Shown here: positions 1 through 9,350 of the stretch, piece after piece
Layout: every line of letters begins with the position of its first letter
Position numbering within the stretch: the first letter of the stretch is position 1
Assembly (NCBI GenBank): GCA_036504875.1
Contig: DASXUK010000075.1
Span: 1 to 64,000, forward strand
Length of the DNA stretch: 64,000 bases
Reading direction: 5' to 3'
Source: JACPFJ01 sp036504875
Lineage (GTDB): Bacteria > Desulfobacterota > Desulfuromonadia > Geobacterales > Pseudopelobacteraceae
Position numbers and translations under genes: made by a program
The notes under the pieces: model-generated
Database searches by the model: none
What the model was told of the DNA's origin: nothing
The model's input: the letters and a program-made list of their open reading frames with translations, nothing else

Positions 1-73
1 TTTCACCAATAAGATCTTCGGGCTTCTTGTAGTCTTTCATCAAAATATCGAGCAGTTCGTCGGTCGTGGCCAT
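1..73 (-). CDS. IS256-family transposase, N-terminal fragment (runs off left edge)
   Basis: The minus strand from 73 to the window edge encodes the start of a protein beginning M-A-T-T-D-E-L-L-D-I-L. It continues through K-D-Y-K-K-P-E-D-L-I-G-E, which is the usual opening of IS256-family (mutator-type) transposases of the DDE class. A good Shine-Dalgarno (GGAGGG) lies just before the ATG. Only 24 codons are inside the window, so the catalytic domain is not seen and it cannot be judged whether the gene is intact. Confidence 0.8.
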   Translation of the reverse strand, partial: MATTDELLDILMKDYKKPEDLIGE

Positions 74-124
74 CGGTCCCTCCAGTGATTTGGGATTTCA
101 ACCGATTTTGGCCATTTACACAAT
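1..124 (-). mobile_element. End of an IS256-family insertion sequence
   Basis: The transposase start at 73 is followed outward by about 50 bp of leader. This ends near an AT-rich stretch at about 110-130 (minus-strand reading GATTGTGTAAATGG), which looks like the terminal inverted repeat of an IS256 element. The exact boundary is inferred, because the partner end and the target duplication lie outside the window. Confidence 0.55.
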
Positions 125-262
125 CTATTTTATAGGCTCGATATCCATGGTGAATTTATTTGAATTATGATGTCCACGACTAATCTTTGATCCGACTGTC
201 CCATCCCTGACACTCTCATTGAAGTCTTCCGTAGGGAATGTGACGTTCATAAGCATGCGCAT
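125..262 (-). pseudogene. 5' part of a small gene apparently interrupted by the IS
   Basis: An open frame of 45 codons starts at 262 behind a very strong ribosome binding site (GAGGAGG). It begins M-R-M-L-M-N-V-T-F-P-T-E-D-F-N-E, then V-R-D-G-T-V-G. This looks like the N-terminus of a small conserved bacterial protein of unknown function that normally runs to roughly 90-110 residues. Here the frame reaches a TAG at 125-127, right where the insertion sequence end is placed. I infer truncation by the IS. The alternative is a genuinely short gene. Confidence 0.5.
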
Positions 263-490
263 GACAACCTCCTCTTAATCTTGTTTTACTATCCATTGCT
301 GAAAGTATAAATCTTTGAGGTCGTTTTGCAATTCAGAGGGATAACAAGAGGTGGGGACAACAAGAGAATATGAAAAAGGATCAACGCATTATTCCCCATT
401 GTGGTTTAAATAAAGTTCCAACCAGGGAACGACAGGGAAGAGCTCTTAAGCTGGCTTAAGCAAATAAAGGATCAAAGTCTTGAATATTTT

Positions 491-997
491 ATGAAAAAAA
501 TACGCATATGCGTCAACGACATGATGCAGACGAATTATGTCTATTTCCTGACGGAACCGGTGGGGGAAAACTTCCATCCCGACTTCAGGCCCGAATTGAC
601 CCCAAAGGAGATGCTTGAACTGGGTGTTTTCGGCGGCAAGTATATGACCGACTGCACTGGCGAGTTTCCGCAAGAGTGGTTCACCAACGCCAGACTTTGT
701 CACGAGCGCCATGTCCCCGAACTGAACTACTTCGGCGTTAATGCCTCGAAACCATTGTCCTACTGGCGGGAAAAGGGGTGGATCCATACCGATGACCCGC
801 GGGGATGGTTCCAGTGGTACTGCCGGTACTACATGGGAAGGAGGTGCGCTGATGACGAGCGTCAGATCAAGAGATGGAGGGCGATGACACGGCATATTGC
901 CCAGCTACGGAAGAACTGCCCGGAGGGACATCTGCTCTGCCGGAGAAAACAGCGCCAGGCACTTCTGCACTGGGCCTACGACAGCCGGAAAATCTGA
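491..997 (+). CDS. Conserved protein of unknown function, 168 aa
   Basis: This is a soluble protein with no signal peptide or membrane segment. The middle is rich in aromatic residues and Arg (a W-R-E-K-G-W motif, then G-W-F-Q-W-Y-C-R-Y-Y), the C-terminus is basic, and seven cysteines are spread along the chain. The segment L-T-P-K-E-M-L-E-L-G-V-F-G-G-K-Y-M near residue 40 looks like that of a conserved family I have seen without an assigned function. The ATG at 491 has only a weak upstream AAAGGATC. The gene stands alone, converging with tamB only 17 bp away, and no terminator is obvious between them. No function is proposed. Confidence 0.75.
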   Translation: MKKIRICVNDMMQTNYVYFLTEPVGENFHPDFRPELTPKEMLELGVFGGKYMTDCTGEFPQEWFTNARLCHERHVPELNYFGVNASKPLSYWREKGWIHTDDPRGWFQWYCRYYMGRRCADDERQIKRWRAMTRHIAQLRKNCPEGHLLCRRKQRQALLHWAYDSRKI

Positions 998-1013
998 ACT
1001 ACCCCCCTCAGAC

Positions 1014-4000
1014 CTAATTGAACTCGATTTTGTAATAGATATCCGCGCCGCTTTCGGTGCCGGTCTGGGTCTCGATCTGCCAATGCCGGAAGATGTCATA
1101 GCGCAACAGGAACAGGTTATTACCGGTAAAAAGCGACCGGCCGTAACTGACGTAGAGTTGCGGGGTCAGATATTTTCCGACAGTCAGCATGGTCTGGGAA
1201 ATACTGCTCGGCTGAGTGCCCTTTTGGGTGCCGGTCGGGCTGACCGGTATCTCCTTGTAACCACCGCGGCCCGGGGCTTCCTTGCCCGTGGTCTGTATTT
1301 CGAGGGTGCTGAGACCGAGTCTGCTTTTTATCTGGTCCTGCAGGACCGCGGATTGACCGGTAGAAAGTAAAGCGCCGGCGGCCTTGGTCATCAGGCTTTG
1401 CTGCTCACCGCTGCTGCTGCCTAAGGGGTGCCCCAGAACAACATAGGCCAGGATATCCACATCCGGCATGGTCGGCTCGGAGTAGAGCTTGATCAGCGGC
1501 TGCTGGAGCGATCCTGTGACCGTCACACCCGCCTTTACATCACCAACACTGCGCAGGGCCAGGATATCCAAGGTTGGCTGATTAATCGGGCCTCCGGCAT
1601 AAAAGAGCCGCCCGCGAGTGATATCCAGTTTGACGCCGTAGGTCTGATAACGCCCTTTGGTTACCTTGATCTCCCCTTTACTGGTAACATGATTAATGCT
1701 CCTGGCGGCCAGATCGATACTGCCTGCCAATTGTGCGTCAACCCCTTCCAGCTTCACCAGAACACGCTCTCCCAGCACTATTCGCACCTGTAGATCCAGG
1801 GCCAGAGGCTTTTCCTTTACAACCGGCTGCGACCTGTCCACCACGATCACATCCTTGCTGGGGGCAATGGCGGCACGGGTGGGGGGACCAGTAATCAGCA
1901 GCTCAGGCAGGCGCACTTCGCCTTTGACCGAAACTTGTTGCGGGGTCCCTTCCAGGGTCAGTTGCGGTGAACTCTGCACTTCCAATTCCGGAAAGTGGAC
2001 AGTCTGGAACTGCTTGCCGGTCAGGCTGGCGCGGTAACTGGCCAGTTGTCGCCCTTTCAACAGGATCAGGGCATTACCCTCAATATAGCCCGGACCGGAA
2101 ACCGCTCTGAATGAGTCGATCCGGACCTGATCCTTTTCCAGATAGGCCGCCAGTCGGACATCTTTCAGGTGAATACCGGCCGAGGGCAGATAGGCCCCGG
2201 CCCGGGAAAGTTGCAGCTTACCTTCCATGACCGGTCCTTCCCATTTGCCGCGAACCTTGAGATCAAGATCGAGGTCGGCATGGCTCTCCTGGACCAGCGC
2301 CGGCAGAAAGGCCGAAAGAATTCCTTTTTCCCGAAGCTGCCCGCTAATAGCGGCCTGGATCGGCCCCTTTTGATTAACTGCGATTGGAAAACGGGCCGGC
2401 AGCGGTACTGTAAAGGCTCCCTGGGCCTGTCCGTACTCGGCCAGGGTCAGGTTGGCAGAACCGGACAGCGTTTCACCCCGCCAACCCCAGGAGAGCTTGG
2501 CATTACGCAGGTCAACCTTCATCTCCCCTTCCGGCCTTTGCATCTGAAGCGAGGCTTGGGAAAGAGCCGCCTGCCCCTCCATCTCCAGCCGCTGCCCGGG
2601 CAGGAACTTTCCGTTGGCTGTGGCGTTCAGAGAGCCTGTGACCTGCATTTCCTTTGGCAACCATGGTTTTACAAGCCCTAGATCAACCCCCTGCAGATCC
2701 AGTTCCAGCTTGCCCTGTTCCGGCAGGGCCAGTCTGGCAGGTGCCGAGCTAGAGAGCTTGGCCTTCAGCAGAGCCCCTTCTACCAGTTGCAGGTCTATGG
2801 CTGCATTCAGCCCTTGTTGGCCCCCTTCCAGGCTGATGGCGCTTTTTTTGATGGTGATGCTCTTGCCTTCGGTTGTAACTGAACCCTGAGCGCCTGCTTT
2901 GCCTGCCACAATCACGCGCTTGTCCGGCAGTATTTTCAGGCTGAGATTTCCATTGCTGCTTCCCTTAAGCTGCATCTTGCTCAGCCAGGGGTTGGCCCGG
3001 GCCAGATTCAGCCCATTCCAACCTGCCTTAAGGTCGCCTTTCAGTGGATCACGACCGAGATCAGCGGAAATCTCAATCTGTTCCGGCTGGACCCCTTTGA
3101 TGATCAGGCTGCTCAGAGAGATGCCTTTCTTACCGGCCACCAACCTGGCCGGGGCTGCCAGCTTCCACGGCCCGACACTGTCGCGGCCAGAAAACTGCTT
3201 GAGATCCCCCTGCCAGGCGCCTGCCCGGTAAGAGCCGGAAAGAGTCAGGCGGGCATCGGCACCGGTCGAACTAACATTTGCCTTGAGAGTATGGCTGGAA
3301 AGGGTGCCGTCGGCCTCCAGTGCCACTGCATCCGCCTGAAACTGTTTGTAAACTGCCTGGTGCAGATCAGCCGCCAAGTGCAGCGGATAATCCTGGCCAT
3401 TGCCAAGCCGGGCCGATAAGTTGCCGCTGGCTATGCTAATCCCCTGCACTGTCAGGTTCCTGGCACGGGCAGTGATGCTGCCCTCCATCCGCGCCTGCTG
3501 TCGGCGCATCCAGCCGGCCGCCTGAAGTTCACCGCTTGCTACTGGGACCAATCCGGATAGGTCGCTGACCCGCACGGTCAAGTCCAGGCGCTGATCCAGC
3601 CGACCGGCAGCTTTGAGGTTAAAGCCTTTGCCCTGCAAAGCCAGCTTGCTGATGATTAGATCTTTATCTTCATAAGCCGCCTGGACACCCCCGGTTAGCG
3701 GTTGGCCGTGCAGGCGGCTTTCCAGCAGGGTCAGGTTCAGCCGACCATGGAGCGGCTTCTGCCGTGACGAGGCCAGGTCGGCTTTGAGATCAAAATTGGC
3801 AACCCCTTGCCAGGCCGGGGCAATGCGGGCCGGATCAAGCTTTCTGCCCTTCAGATCGGCGACAATGGCGAGACCTTGACTCCAACCTACATCTACCTGA
3901 CCTTGTACAGAACCGCCCAAAAGGGTGCCCGACAGCGGGGACAGCCTGAGTCCCGAGCGGTCGCCTTGAAAGTCACTGGCTAGTTGAGCTGTTCGCCAGG

Positions 4001-5012
4001 CCTTGCCGCGATTAACAAGATTGAAATTGCCGCGGTATTTTTCGGTAGTGCCGGTCAGCCTGAGATTGCCGGAGATATCGCTCGGCAGCTTGAGGTCCGG
4101 TCCCAGATCCAGGTTGACAATATTCAACTGCATCCTGAGCAGCGGTTCCTTGCCAGCAAGGTCAATAGCCCCGTCAGCCAACAGATGCCCGCGTTGCCCG
4201 GCTTTTTCGAGCCTCACTTTCCGCAGATTTATGCCGGTAGCGGTCATTCCGGCTATGCCGGTCAAATTCAGGCGTAGCGGCTTATCGGCGGTTTCTCCGG
4301 TCGCCGCAATAGCAATCGCGCCGGCCAGCTGTTCCGGGCTGGCGCCGGGCAGCAGCCGGGTCTGGATGGAGAGCTGCTTGTAGCTTGCCATTGGCTGCGC
4401 CGGTGACAGGACCAGGTCCAACTTTAGCGATGGGCGCTGAAGCCCGGCCGCAATTGTTCCGGCCACCTTTCCCGAGGGAGAAGTTAGCTTCAGATCGTTG
4501 ATTGACAGGACCTGCTCCTGCCACACCGCTGACCCGCTGACAGAATCCACCAAGAGCGGCTTCTGATCCCGCAGACGGTAGCTGAGCCTGGTGATCTGTA
4601 AACGGTTAATCCGGGCATCCAGAAGCTCGGCTAATCGCGGGGTGCGAGGCCAGGTCAGCCTGATAGGTTCTTTTTTACCGGGCGGGCTGTTATCCTGGAT
4701 GCGCAAATTCTCCAGACTGAGTTCCCGCACTCCCAGGGTCCCGCCCAAAAGCAGAAGCGGCTTCCAATCCAGCGCAAGGCTGTCCAGCATGATCTCTTTA
4801 TTCGGCATCTGGACCCGAACCCCTTTCAGGGATAGATGATCGAGCAGCCGCCCCTTTACACTAGAAACCTCGATCTTGATCTGGCTGTGACTGGATATTG
4901 CTCCCAAAAGCCGGACTGCGCCGCCGGTAGTTCCGACAAGCCAGGCCACAACCGCTAATGCTGCCACAGTCAGCACCACAAATAGCGCTATGATGAAGTA
5001 CCTGAGCCTCAC
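1014..5012 (-). CDS. tamB: Translocation and assembly module subunit TamB
   Basis: This 1332-residue protein of the AsmA/TamB superfamily has one N-terminal membrane anchor (about residues 7-30). A very long beta-rich body follows, expected to form a periplasm-spanning groove, and the C-terminal DUF490 domain (about 950-1332) ends in an aromatic/Asn terminus. TamB works with an Omp85 partner in outer-membrane protein insertion and, as later work suggests, in phospholipid transport to the outer membrane. The C-terminal hallmarks G-R-Y-Q-T-Y-G and D-I-L-A-Y-V-V-L-G are visible. The start is GTG, overlapping the tamA stop by 4 bp, so the two genes are translationally coupled. Length is normal for the family. 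Confidence 0.93.
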   Translation of the reverse strand: MRLRYFIIALFVVLTVAALAVVAWLVGTTGGAVRLLGAISSHSQIKIEVSSVKGRLLDHLSLKGVRVQMPNKEIMLDSLALDWKPLLLLGGTLGVRELSLENLRIQDNSPPGKKEPIRLTWPRTPRLAELLDARINRLQITRLSYRLRDQKPLLVDSVSGSAVWQEQVLSINDLKLTSPSGKVAGTIAAGLQRPSLKLDLVLSPAQPMASYKQLSIQTRLLPGASPEQLAGAIAIAATGETADKPLRLNLTGIAGMTATGINLRKVRLEKAGQRGHLLADGAIDLAGKEPLLRMQLNIVNLDLGPDLKLPSDISGNLRLTGTTEKYRGNFNLVNRGKAWRTAQLASDFQGDRSGLRLSPLSGTLLGGSVQGQVDVGWSQGLAIVADLKGRKLDPARIAPAWQGVANFDLKADLASSRQKPLHGRLNLTLLESRLHGQPLTGGVQAAYEDKDLIISKLALQGKGFNLKAAGRLDQRLDLTVRVSDLSGLVPVASGELQAAGWMRRQQARMEGSITARARNLTVQGISIASGNLSARLGNGQDYPLHLAADLHQAVYKQFQADAVALEADGTLSSHTLKANVSSTGADARLTLSGSYRAGAWQGDLKQFSGRDSVGPWKLAAPARLVAGKKGISLSSLIIKGVQPEQIEISADLGRDPLKGDLKAGWNGLNLARANPWLSKMQLKGSSNGNLSLKILPDKRVIVAGKAGAQGSVTTEGKSITIKKSAISLEGGQQGLNAAIDLQLVEGALLKAKLSSSAPARLALPEQGKLELDLQGVDLGLVKPWLPKEMQVTGSLNATANGKFLPGQRLEMEGQAALSQASLQMQRPEGEMKVDLRNAKLSWGWRGETLSGSANLTLAEYGQAQGAFTVPLPARFPIAVNQKGPIQAAISGQLREKGILSAFLPALVQESHADLDLDLKVRGKWEGPVMEGKLQLSRAGAYLPSAGIHLKDVRLAAYLEKDQVRIDSFRAVSGPGYIEGNALILLKGRQLASYRASLTGKQFQTVHFPELEVQSSPQLTLEGTPQQVSVKGEVRLPELLITGPPTRAAIAPSKDVIVVDRSQPVVKEKPLALDLQVRIVLGERVLVKLEGVDAQLAGSIDLAARSINHVTSKGEIKVTKGRYQTYGVKLDITRGRLFYAGGPINQPTLDILALRSVGDVKAGVTVTGSLQQPLIKLYSEPTMPDVDILAYVVLGHPLGSSSGEQQSLMTKAAGALLSTGQSAVLQDQIKSRLGLSTLEIQTTGKEAPGRGGYKEIPVSPTGTQKGTQPSSISQTMLTVGKYLTPQLYVSYGRSLFTGNNLFLLRYDIFRHWQIETQTGTESGADIYYKIEFN

Positions 5013-6790
5013 AGTTCAAATCCAACTGTGAAATGGATGTGGTAGCCGGGATGCTCGACACCGATCTGGCGAGCCAAGAAGAGATTCAGTGCTCCAACCG
5101 GGCTATAGTAGTGCAGGCCGACACCGGCGCCTTCATATAACTTGATCCGGTTGAAATCATTGAAGGCATTACCGGCGTCATAGAAGACCGAGACACCCCA
5201 GTTGTCAAATAGTGCCCGTTCAAGCTCCAGGCTAGCGGCAAGCAGTTGTTTACCGCCAACCACCTGACCGGTGGCATCTTTCGGCCCGAGGGATTTGTAG
5301 GAATAACCGCGCACGCTCTGATCTCCACCGGCAAAGAAACGAAGCGAAGGGGGGATATCGCTCAAGGGATCGGATAGCATGGTTATTCCGGCCCGGGCTC
5401 GCGAATGCAGCGAGAGTCGCCAGGCAAGCGGCAGCAGATGGCTTCCCTCGCCAATGACCTGCAACAGACTGGTGTCGGATCCCATAAACTGATGAGTGCC
5501 GCGCAGGTCGAAGCCGTAGCGGTAACCTTCAGTCGGGCGTATTTTGCCAACCAATTGATCATTGGTGAACCGAACGCCCGGCAGTACCAGGCGGGTGCTT
5601 GAATTCTGGGCGCCGATGGTAAAATCTTCCTCTTGCAGCCTGATATAGGCGGTTCCCAGCTTGCCCCTGCCAAAGCTTAGATTCCTGTCCAGTTCCAAAG
5701 CTATCAACCGGCTGATATAGGAGCTGACATCCTCGCGCTGCAGGTTGAGCTGCAGAACAGTGGAGGTTTTGATATCAGTGGAGCTCGGAATGGTATAAGC
5801 GGTCGCCAATCCCTGCAGGCGCTCGGCAATAAAGAGATTGAAACTTAGCTCATGCCCGCGGTGGAACATGTTCAGGTCGCGATAACGCAGGGAAAATCTG
5901 CCTCCGGTATCGGTGCCGTATCCGAGCCCGGGACGTAGGCTACGCCGCGGCGCTGGTTTGAGTTGTACAAGCACAGGCACCTTTAAATCGGCAGCCGCCT
6001 GCTTTTCCGGCGTGACAAGCACCTCTTTAAAACGCTCGGAGTTCGCCAGATTGAGTTGTGATTCGCCAAGTTTGGCATAGGAGAAGACCTCACCTGCTTT
6101 GAACGCCAGGTAACGCCGCAGGAAATCATCAGGATAATCAGGCGCCCCTTCCAGCGTCACCCCGTTAAAACGGTACTGATTGCCTGTATCCAAGGTCAAA
6201 TCAACTGTAGCACTGGCAACGGACTTGAGTATCCGGATCTGGTGAACAGGGAAATCAGCATCCAGATATCCAAGCTCCACCGACTTGAATTTCAGCGCAT
6301 TCTTGGTCTTCTCATAATCCTGCTGCAGCAGCACATCCCCCTTGTGCAGCGGAAATTCTTCGATCAACTGTAGCAGTGGCTCTTCATTTTTACCGGCACC
6401 TTCCACTGAGACTAAAATATCGCTGATAAGGACCGGTTGGCCAGGCGCAACCCTCACCCGCAACCGGTAGTGACCATCTTCAGGCGTCTCGATAACGACT
6501 GTTACCAAGGCATTGTAAAAACCGAACGGCTCCAGGGCGCTTCTGACCTTTTCATCGGCCTGGCGCACAAACCGTTCCAGCCAGAGCTTATCCACCATCC
6601 CCTCGCGCACCAGGCCATGAGGCAGGACCAGCGCCTGGCGCACGTTTTCCTCGGCGTCGTCCTGGATACCTTCTACAACAACTTCAACCGGCTCGGCAGC
6701 GATAGAAGCAGAAATTGAGCTGAAGAAAAACAGACCCAGGATGATGAAAAGCTTAAAGGCAGGAATAAAGGAGTTCCGGGAAAGACTCAT
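5009..6790 (-). CDS. tamA: Omp85-family outer membrane protein TamA
   Basis: The 593-residue protein has a signal peptide (about 1-31), three POTRA-like periplasmic domains (about 32-275) and a 16-strand Omp85 barrel (about 290-593). The barrel carries the conserved loop-6 motif S-V-R-G-Y-S-Y. It is the outer-membrane partner of TamB. Size and immediate coupling to tamB make TamA more likely than BamA, which has five POTRA domains. Its ATG overlaps the stop of the upstream permease gene (ATGA), and its own stop overlaps the tamB start, so the three genes form one translationally coupled operon. Confidence 0.93.
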   Translation of the reverse strand: MSLSRNSFIPAFKLFIILGLFFFSSISASIAAEPVEVVVEGIQDDAEENVRQALVLPHGLVREGMVDKLWLERFVRQADEKVRSALEPFGFYNALVTVVIETPEDGHYRLRVRVAPGQPVLISDILVSVEGAGKNEEPLLQLIEEFPLHKGDVLLQQDYEKTKNALKFKSVELGYLDADFPVHQIRILKSVASATVDLTLDTGNQYRFNGVTLEGAPDYPDDFLRRYLAFKAGEVFSYAKLGESQLNLANSERFKEVLVTPEKQAAADLKVPVLVQLKPAPRRSLRPGLGYGTDTGGRFSLRYRDLNMFHRGHELSFNLFIAERLQGLATAYTIPSSTDIKTSTVLQLNLQREDVSSYISRLIALELDRNLSFGRGKLGTAYIRLQEEDFTIGAQNSSTRLVLPGVRFTNDQLVGKIRPTEGYRYGFDLRGTHQFMGSDTSLLQVIGEGSHLLPLAWRLSLHSRARAGITMLSDPLSDIPPSLRFFAGGDQSVRGYSYKSLGPKDATGQVVGGKQLLAASLELERALFDNWGVSVFYDAGNAFNDFNRIKLYEGAGVGLHYYSPVGALNLFLARQIGVEHPGYHIHFTVGFEL

Positions 6791-7851
6791 TTTTCAGCGG
6801 TTTTTTCGTCAATTTCTTGTGGTCCGGTCAGATCATGCCAGATGGTAGTCAGGACGGCGAAAACCAATGGGCCGAGGATTAATCCCAGTATTCCCATCAT
6901 GGTTAACCCGCAGATTGCGCCGATCACGACTGCCAGAACTGAAATATCAATTTTGGCATTCACTGCCAGAGGTCGGATGGCATTATCCGCCAGGCCTACA
7001 AACAGCAGACACCAGACTGTCAGCAGGATTGCTTTAAGATAAGTGCCTTGCACCGCCACGAAGATTACCACCGGGACCCAGATTACGCCGGTGCCGACAA
7101 CCGGCACCAGCGCAGCAATCGCCGTTAAGGCTCCCCACAGGATCGGAACTGGAACATCGGCCACAAAGTAGCCCACACCGGCGGTGATTCCCTGCGCAAC
7201 GCAGGTAAAGATGGTGCCGACAGCCACTGCGGTGGTAGTTGAGCGTATGACAAAAAGGTAGTGCTTGATCCTTTCTTTGTGGCTGCCCATACGGTCAACA
7301 GCGGCAGCAACGGCCTTGGCGCCGTCGCGATAGATGAAATATAGAATAAACAAAGCAACCGCCAGGGTAAAAAGCAGCTCTGCCAGTCCTTTTGCTGTAC
7401 TGGTAGCTATATTCAGCAGAAAAGCAGAGGCCCCGGAGGCCAACTTGCCCACATCCCCAGCCATGTCAATGCCGGTCCTGTCCGCCAGCTCATAGATCCT
7501 GTGGACGAACGGCAGTTGCATCAGAGAGCCGCCCCTGGTTTTCATAAAGTTGCGTATTATATCTTGAGCAGCGGAAAACCAGTCGGGTGCATTCAAGGCA
7601 AATGAAATGATAATGCCAACCAGTGGCACAATAAAGCAGACGGTTACCGCCAGGACCATTAGTCCGGCGGCGCGATTCTTGTGGCGGGGCCATCTTCTGA
7701 GCAGGCGTTCATGGTATGGATGTGTGGCAATGCCGATAATCAAAGCCCAGGCCAGTGGCTTGGCAATCGGCGCGGCCAGCATGGCAAGCCCGGCAACAGT
7801 AACGGCTGTAGCAATGGCAGCCAGGATGCTCAGGTAGTTTTTTTTATCCAT
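6787..7851 (-). CDS. AI-2E family transporter (TqsA/PerM-like permease)
   Basis: A polytopic inner-membrane protein of about 354 residues with roughly eight hydrophobic segments. It has the family's C-terminal pattern: a Gly-rich run around I-G-A-I-C-G-L-T-M-M-G-I-L-G, then a conserved G-P-L-V-F motif. Family members export autoinducer-2 or act as ion/solute permeases, and the substrate cannot be read from sequence. I chose the ATG at 7851, which has AGGAAG just upstream, over the one at 7866, which lacks a ribosome binding site. It is the first gene of the coupled permease-tamA-tamB unit; that context suggests an envelope role rather than quorum sensing. Confidence 0.88.
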   Translation of the reverse strand: MDKKNYLSILAAIATAVTVAGLAMLAAPIAKPLAWALIIGIATHPYHERLLRRWPRHKNRAAGLMVLAVTVCFIVPLVGIIISFALNAPDWFSAAQDIIRNFMKTRGGSLMQLPFVHRIYELADRTGIDMAGDVGKLASGASAFLLNIATSTAKGLAELLFTLAVALFILYFIYRDGAKAVAAAVDRMGSHKERIKHYLFVIRSTTTAVAVGTIFTCVAQGITAGVGYFVADVPVPILWGALTAIAALVPVVGTGVIWVPVVIFVAVQGTYLKAILLTVWCLLFVGLADNAIRPLAVNAKIDISVLAVVIGAICGLTMMGILGLILGPLVFAVLTTIWHDLTGPQEIDEKTAEK

Positions 7852-7881
7852 CCGGCTTCCTATCATGCCAGGTTTAAAAAA

Positions 7882-8322
7882 CTAGCGTGTCAGGGCAAAG
7901 TTGCGACCAATCAGAGAAATACCTATGTAACCTCTTAAATTCAAACGCGTTGAAGAGACCAGCTTCATTTTGCAGCGGTATTTTTTACCGCTCTCCGGAT
8001 CATAGCAGGCCCCTTGATCCCAGCTTTTATCACCTTTCGGCACTAGACCGCTCATGACCTGCAAGCCGATGATCGGTCTGCTGCGCAGTTTTGGATCGGG
8101 ATTTTTTCGGTCGGTCTTGGGCTCCCATACCGGTCCATCCTTTTTGCTGAGATAATTAGGGGCTCTGAGCCAAATTATCTTTCCGCAGATCTTTTCTCCG
8201 CACCTGAAAAGATCTATTTTAGAATCACCCCCCTCGGTCTTCCACACGCCGAGGATATCCTGATCAGCGCCCAAGGCGGAAACAGCTGATAAAAGTATTA
8301 CGGCTAGAATTATCCGAGACAT
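7882..8322 (-). CDS. DUF2147 domain secreted protein
   Basis: A 146-residue protein with a short signal peptide (about 1-18, cleaved after S-A-L-G-A). The DUF2147 pattern is present: G-V-W-K-T-E near the mature N-terminus, C-G-x-x-I-C-G-K-I-x-W-L in the middle, a D-x-x-N-P-D-P-K-L-R motif, and a C-terminal L-x-L-R-G-Y-I-G-I-S segment. The family is a small periplasmic beta-barrel fold of unknown function. It lies 30 bp upstream of the AI-2E permease on the same strand and may be cotranscribed with it. Confidence 0.85.
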   Translation of the reverse strand: MSRIILAVILLSAVSALGADQDILGVWKTEGGDSKIDLFRCGEKICGKIIWLRAPNYLSKKDGPVWEPKTDRKNPDPKLRSRPIIGLQVMSGLVPKGDKSWDQGACYDPESGKKYRCKMKLVSSTRLNLRGYIGISLIGRNFALTR

Positions 8323-8414
8323 GCCACCACCCGAAACCTAAAATTTCAGCTAAACCTTAACCATAGCCGAGGGAACAGAGACTATGCAGTACTCCCGGCC
8401 ATTGTTGGCGAGTT

Positions 8415-9008
8415 TCAGTTAAAGAAGAAACGCACACCAAAGGTTGTGGAAAAACTGGATGGATCAAAGTTACCGACCTTGGTGCCGCGGCTTTTAATAT
8501 CGGCCTCAGGAACCAGAATTGCCCGTGCATCGACATTGAGGGCCACCTGTTTCATGATGAAATAGTCAATCCCGCCGTTGATGTGGACGCCGACCAGGTT
8601 TTCAACATCAGCCCGATCATACTCGTTCAGCAATATGTCCAGACCTCCGCCGGCGTAAGGCACCAGTTTGGTATGGGTGACATTGAAGCGATACTGCGCA
8701 CCGAGGGCGATCGTGGTGATACCGAAGTCGCCTGAGTTTCCGCTACGTGGAAATTCAGAACCAAATTCCGAGCGTGTAATATCGAATTCAGCAGCGATAT
8801 TGTCGGTAACCCCATAGATGAGCCCGCCGCCACCGATAAAACCGACATCCGGTTTTATTCTGGAATCGCCGAGATCACCGTCACTAATATCTAAAAAACC
8901 GATCTTACCGGTAACACCGAGTCGGCCTTTGATATTGTCGGCCATGGCCGTTCCGGTGGCCAGACAAATGGTTGTTGCCAGACAGGCAAGAGCTATTATT
9001 TTCTTCAT
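8415..9008 (-). CDS. Small outer-membrane beta-barrel protein
   Basis: This 197-residue protein has a clear signal peptide (about 1-23, cleaved after G-T-A-M-A). Alternating hydrophobic/polar strands typical of an eight-stranded OmpA/OmpW-like barrel follow (for example G-A-Q-Y-R-F-N-V and F-S-T-T-F-G-V-R-F-F-F-N). The terminal F-F-N is compatible with the BAM recognition signal. A strong ribosome binding site (GGGAGGAATT) supports the start. No ligand or role can be assigned. It stands apart from the DUF2147 gene by 92 bp and probably has its own promoter. Confidence 0.8.
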   Translation of the reverse strand: MKKIIALACLATTICLATGTAMADNIKGRLGVTGKIGFLDISDGDLGDSRIKPDVGFIGGGGLIYGVTDNIAAEFDITRSEFGSEFPRSGNSGDFGITTIALGAQYRFNVTHTKLVPYAGGGLDILLNEYDRADVENLVGVHINGGIDYFIMKQVALNVDARAILVPEADIKSRGTKVGNFDPSSFSTTFGVRFFFN

Positions 9009-9350
9009 TTTTAATTCCTCCCTTTATTGATTTTTACCAGCCGGTATGACTGTTAAAGTTAAAGATCTCTTGCTATTAGTTTACATCATAATTCTCGTTT
9101 GTTCTCAGATTGAACTCCAAATCGTATCTTCTTTAAAAGAACTCGTGTCCCTGAATATAAAAGCCTGGATATGACTTAACCCTCGCTTATTACAACTAAC
9201 GTGCCAACACTTGAGACGTAACAAACTACTGAAGATACAGAAGAAACAGGAGGGCAAATTAAAACTTGACCCGATATTTTTGGTTATATTTTTAACTAAA
9301 TGTCAGAAAAACTTACGTGCCAAAAGGCACCTGTTGCAGCCCAAACAAGG
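9009..9350. other. Intergenic region upstream of the barrel gene
   Basis: About 340 bp of AT-rich DNA without a credible gene. It should hold the promoter of the barrel gene, reading leftward, and the 3' end of the carotenoid oxygenase transcript. Apart from the small hairpin at 9307-9330, nothing specific was recognised. Confidence 0.6.
9307..9330 (-). terminator. Possible terminator after the carotenoid oxygenase gene
   Basis: On the minus strand a GTGCC-TTTT-GGCAC hairpin is followed by GTAAG and then five T residues, about 20 bp past the stop codon. The stem is only 5 bp and the T-run is offset, so this is a weak candidate. Confidence 0.35.
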
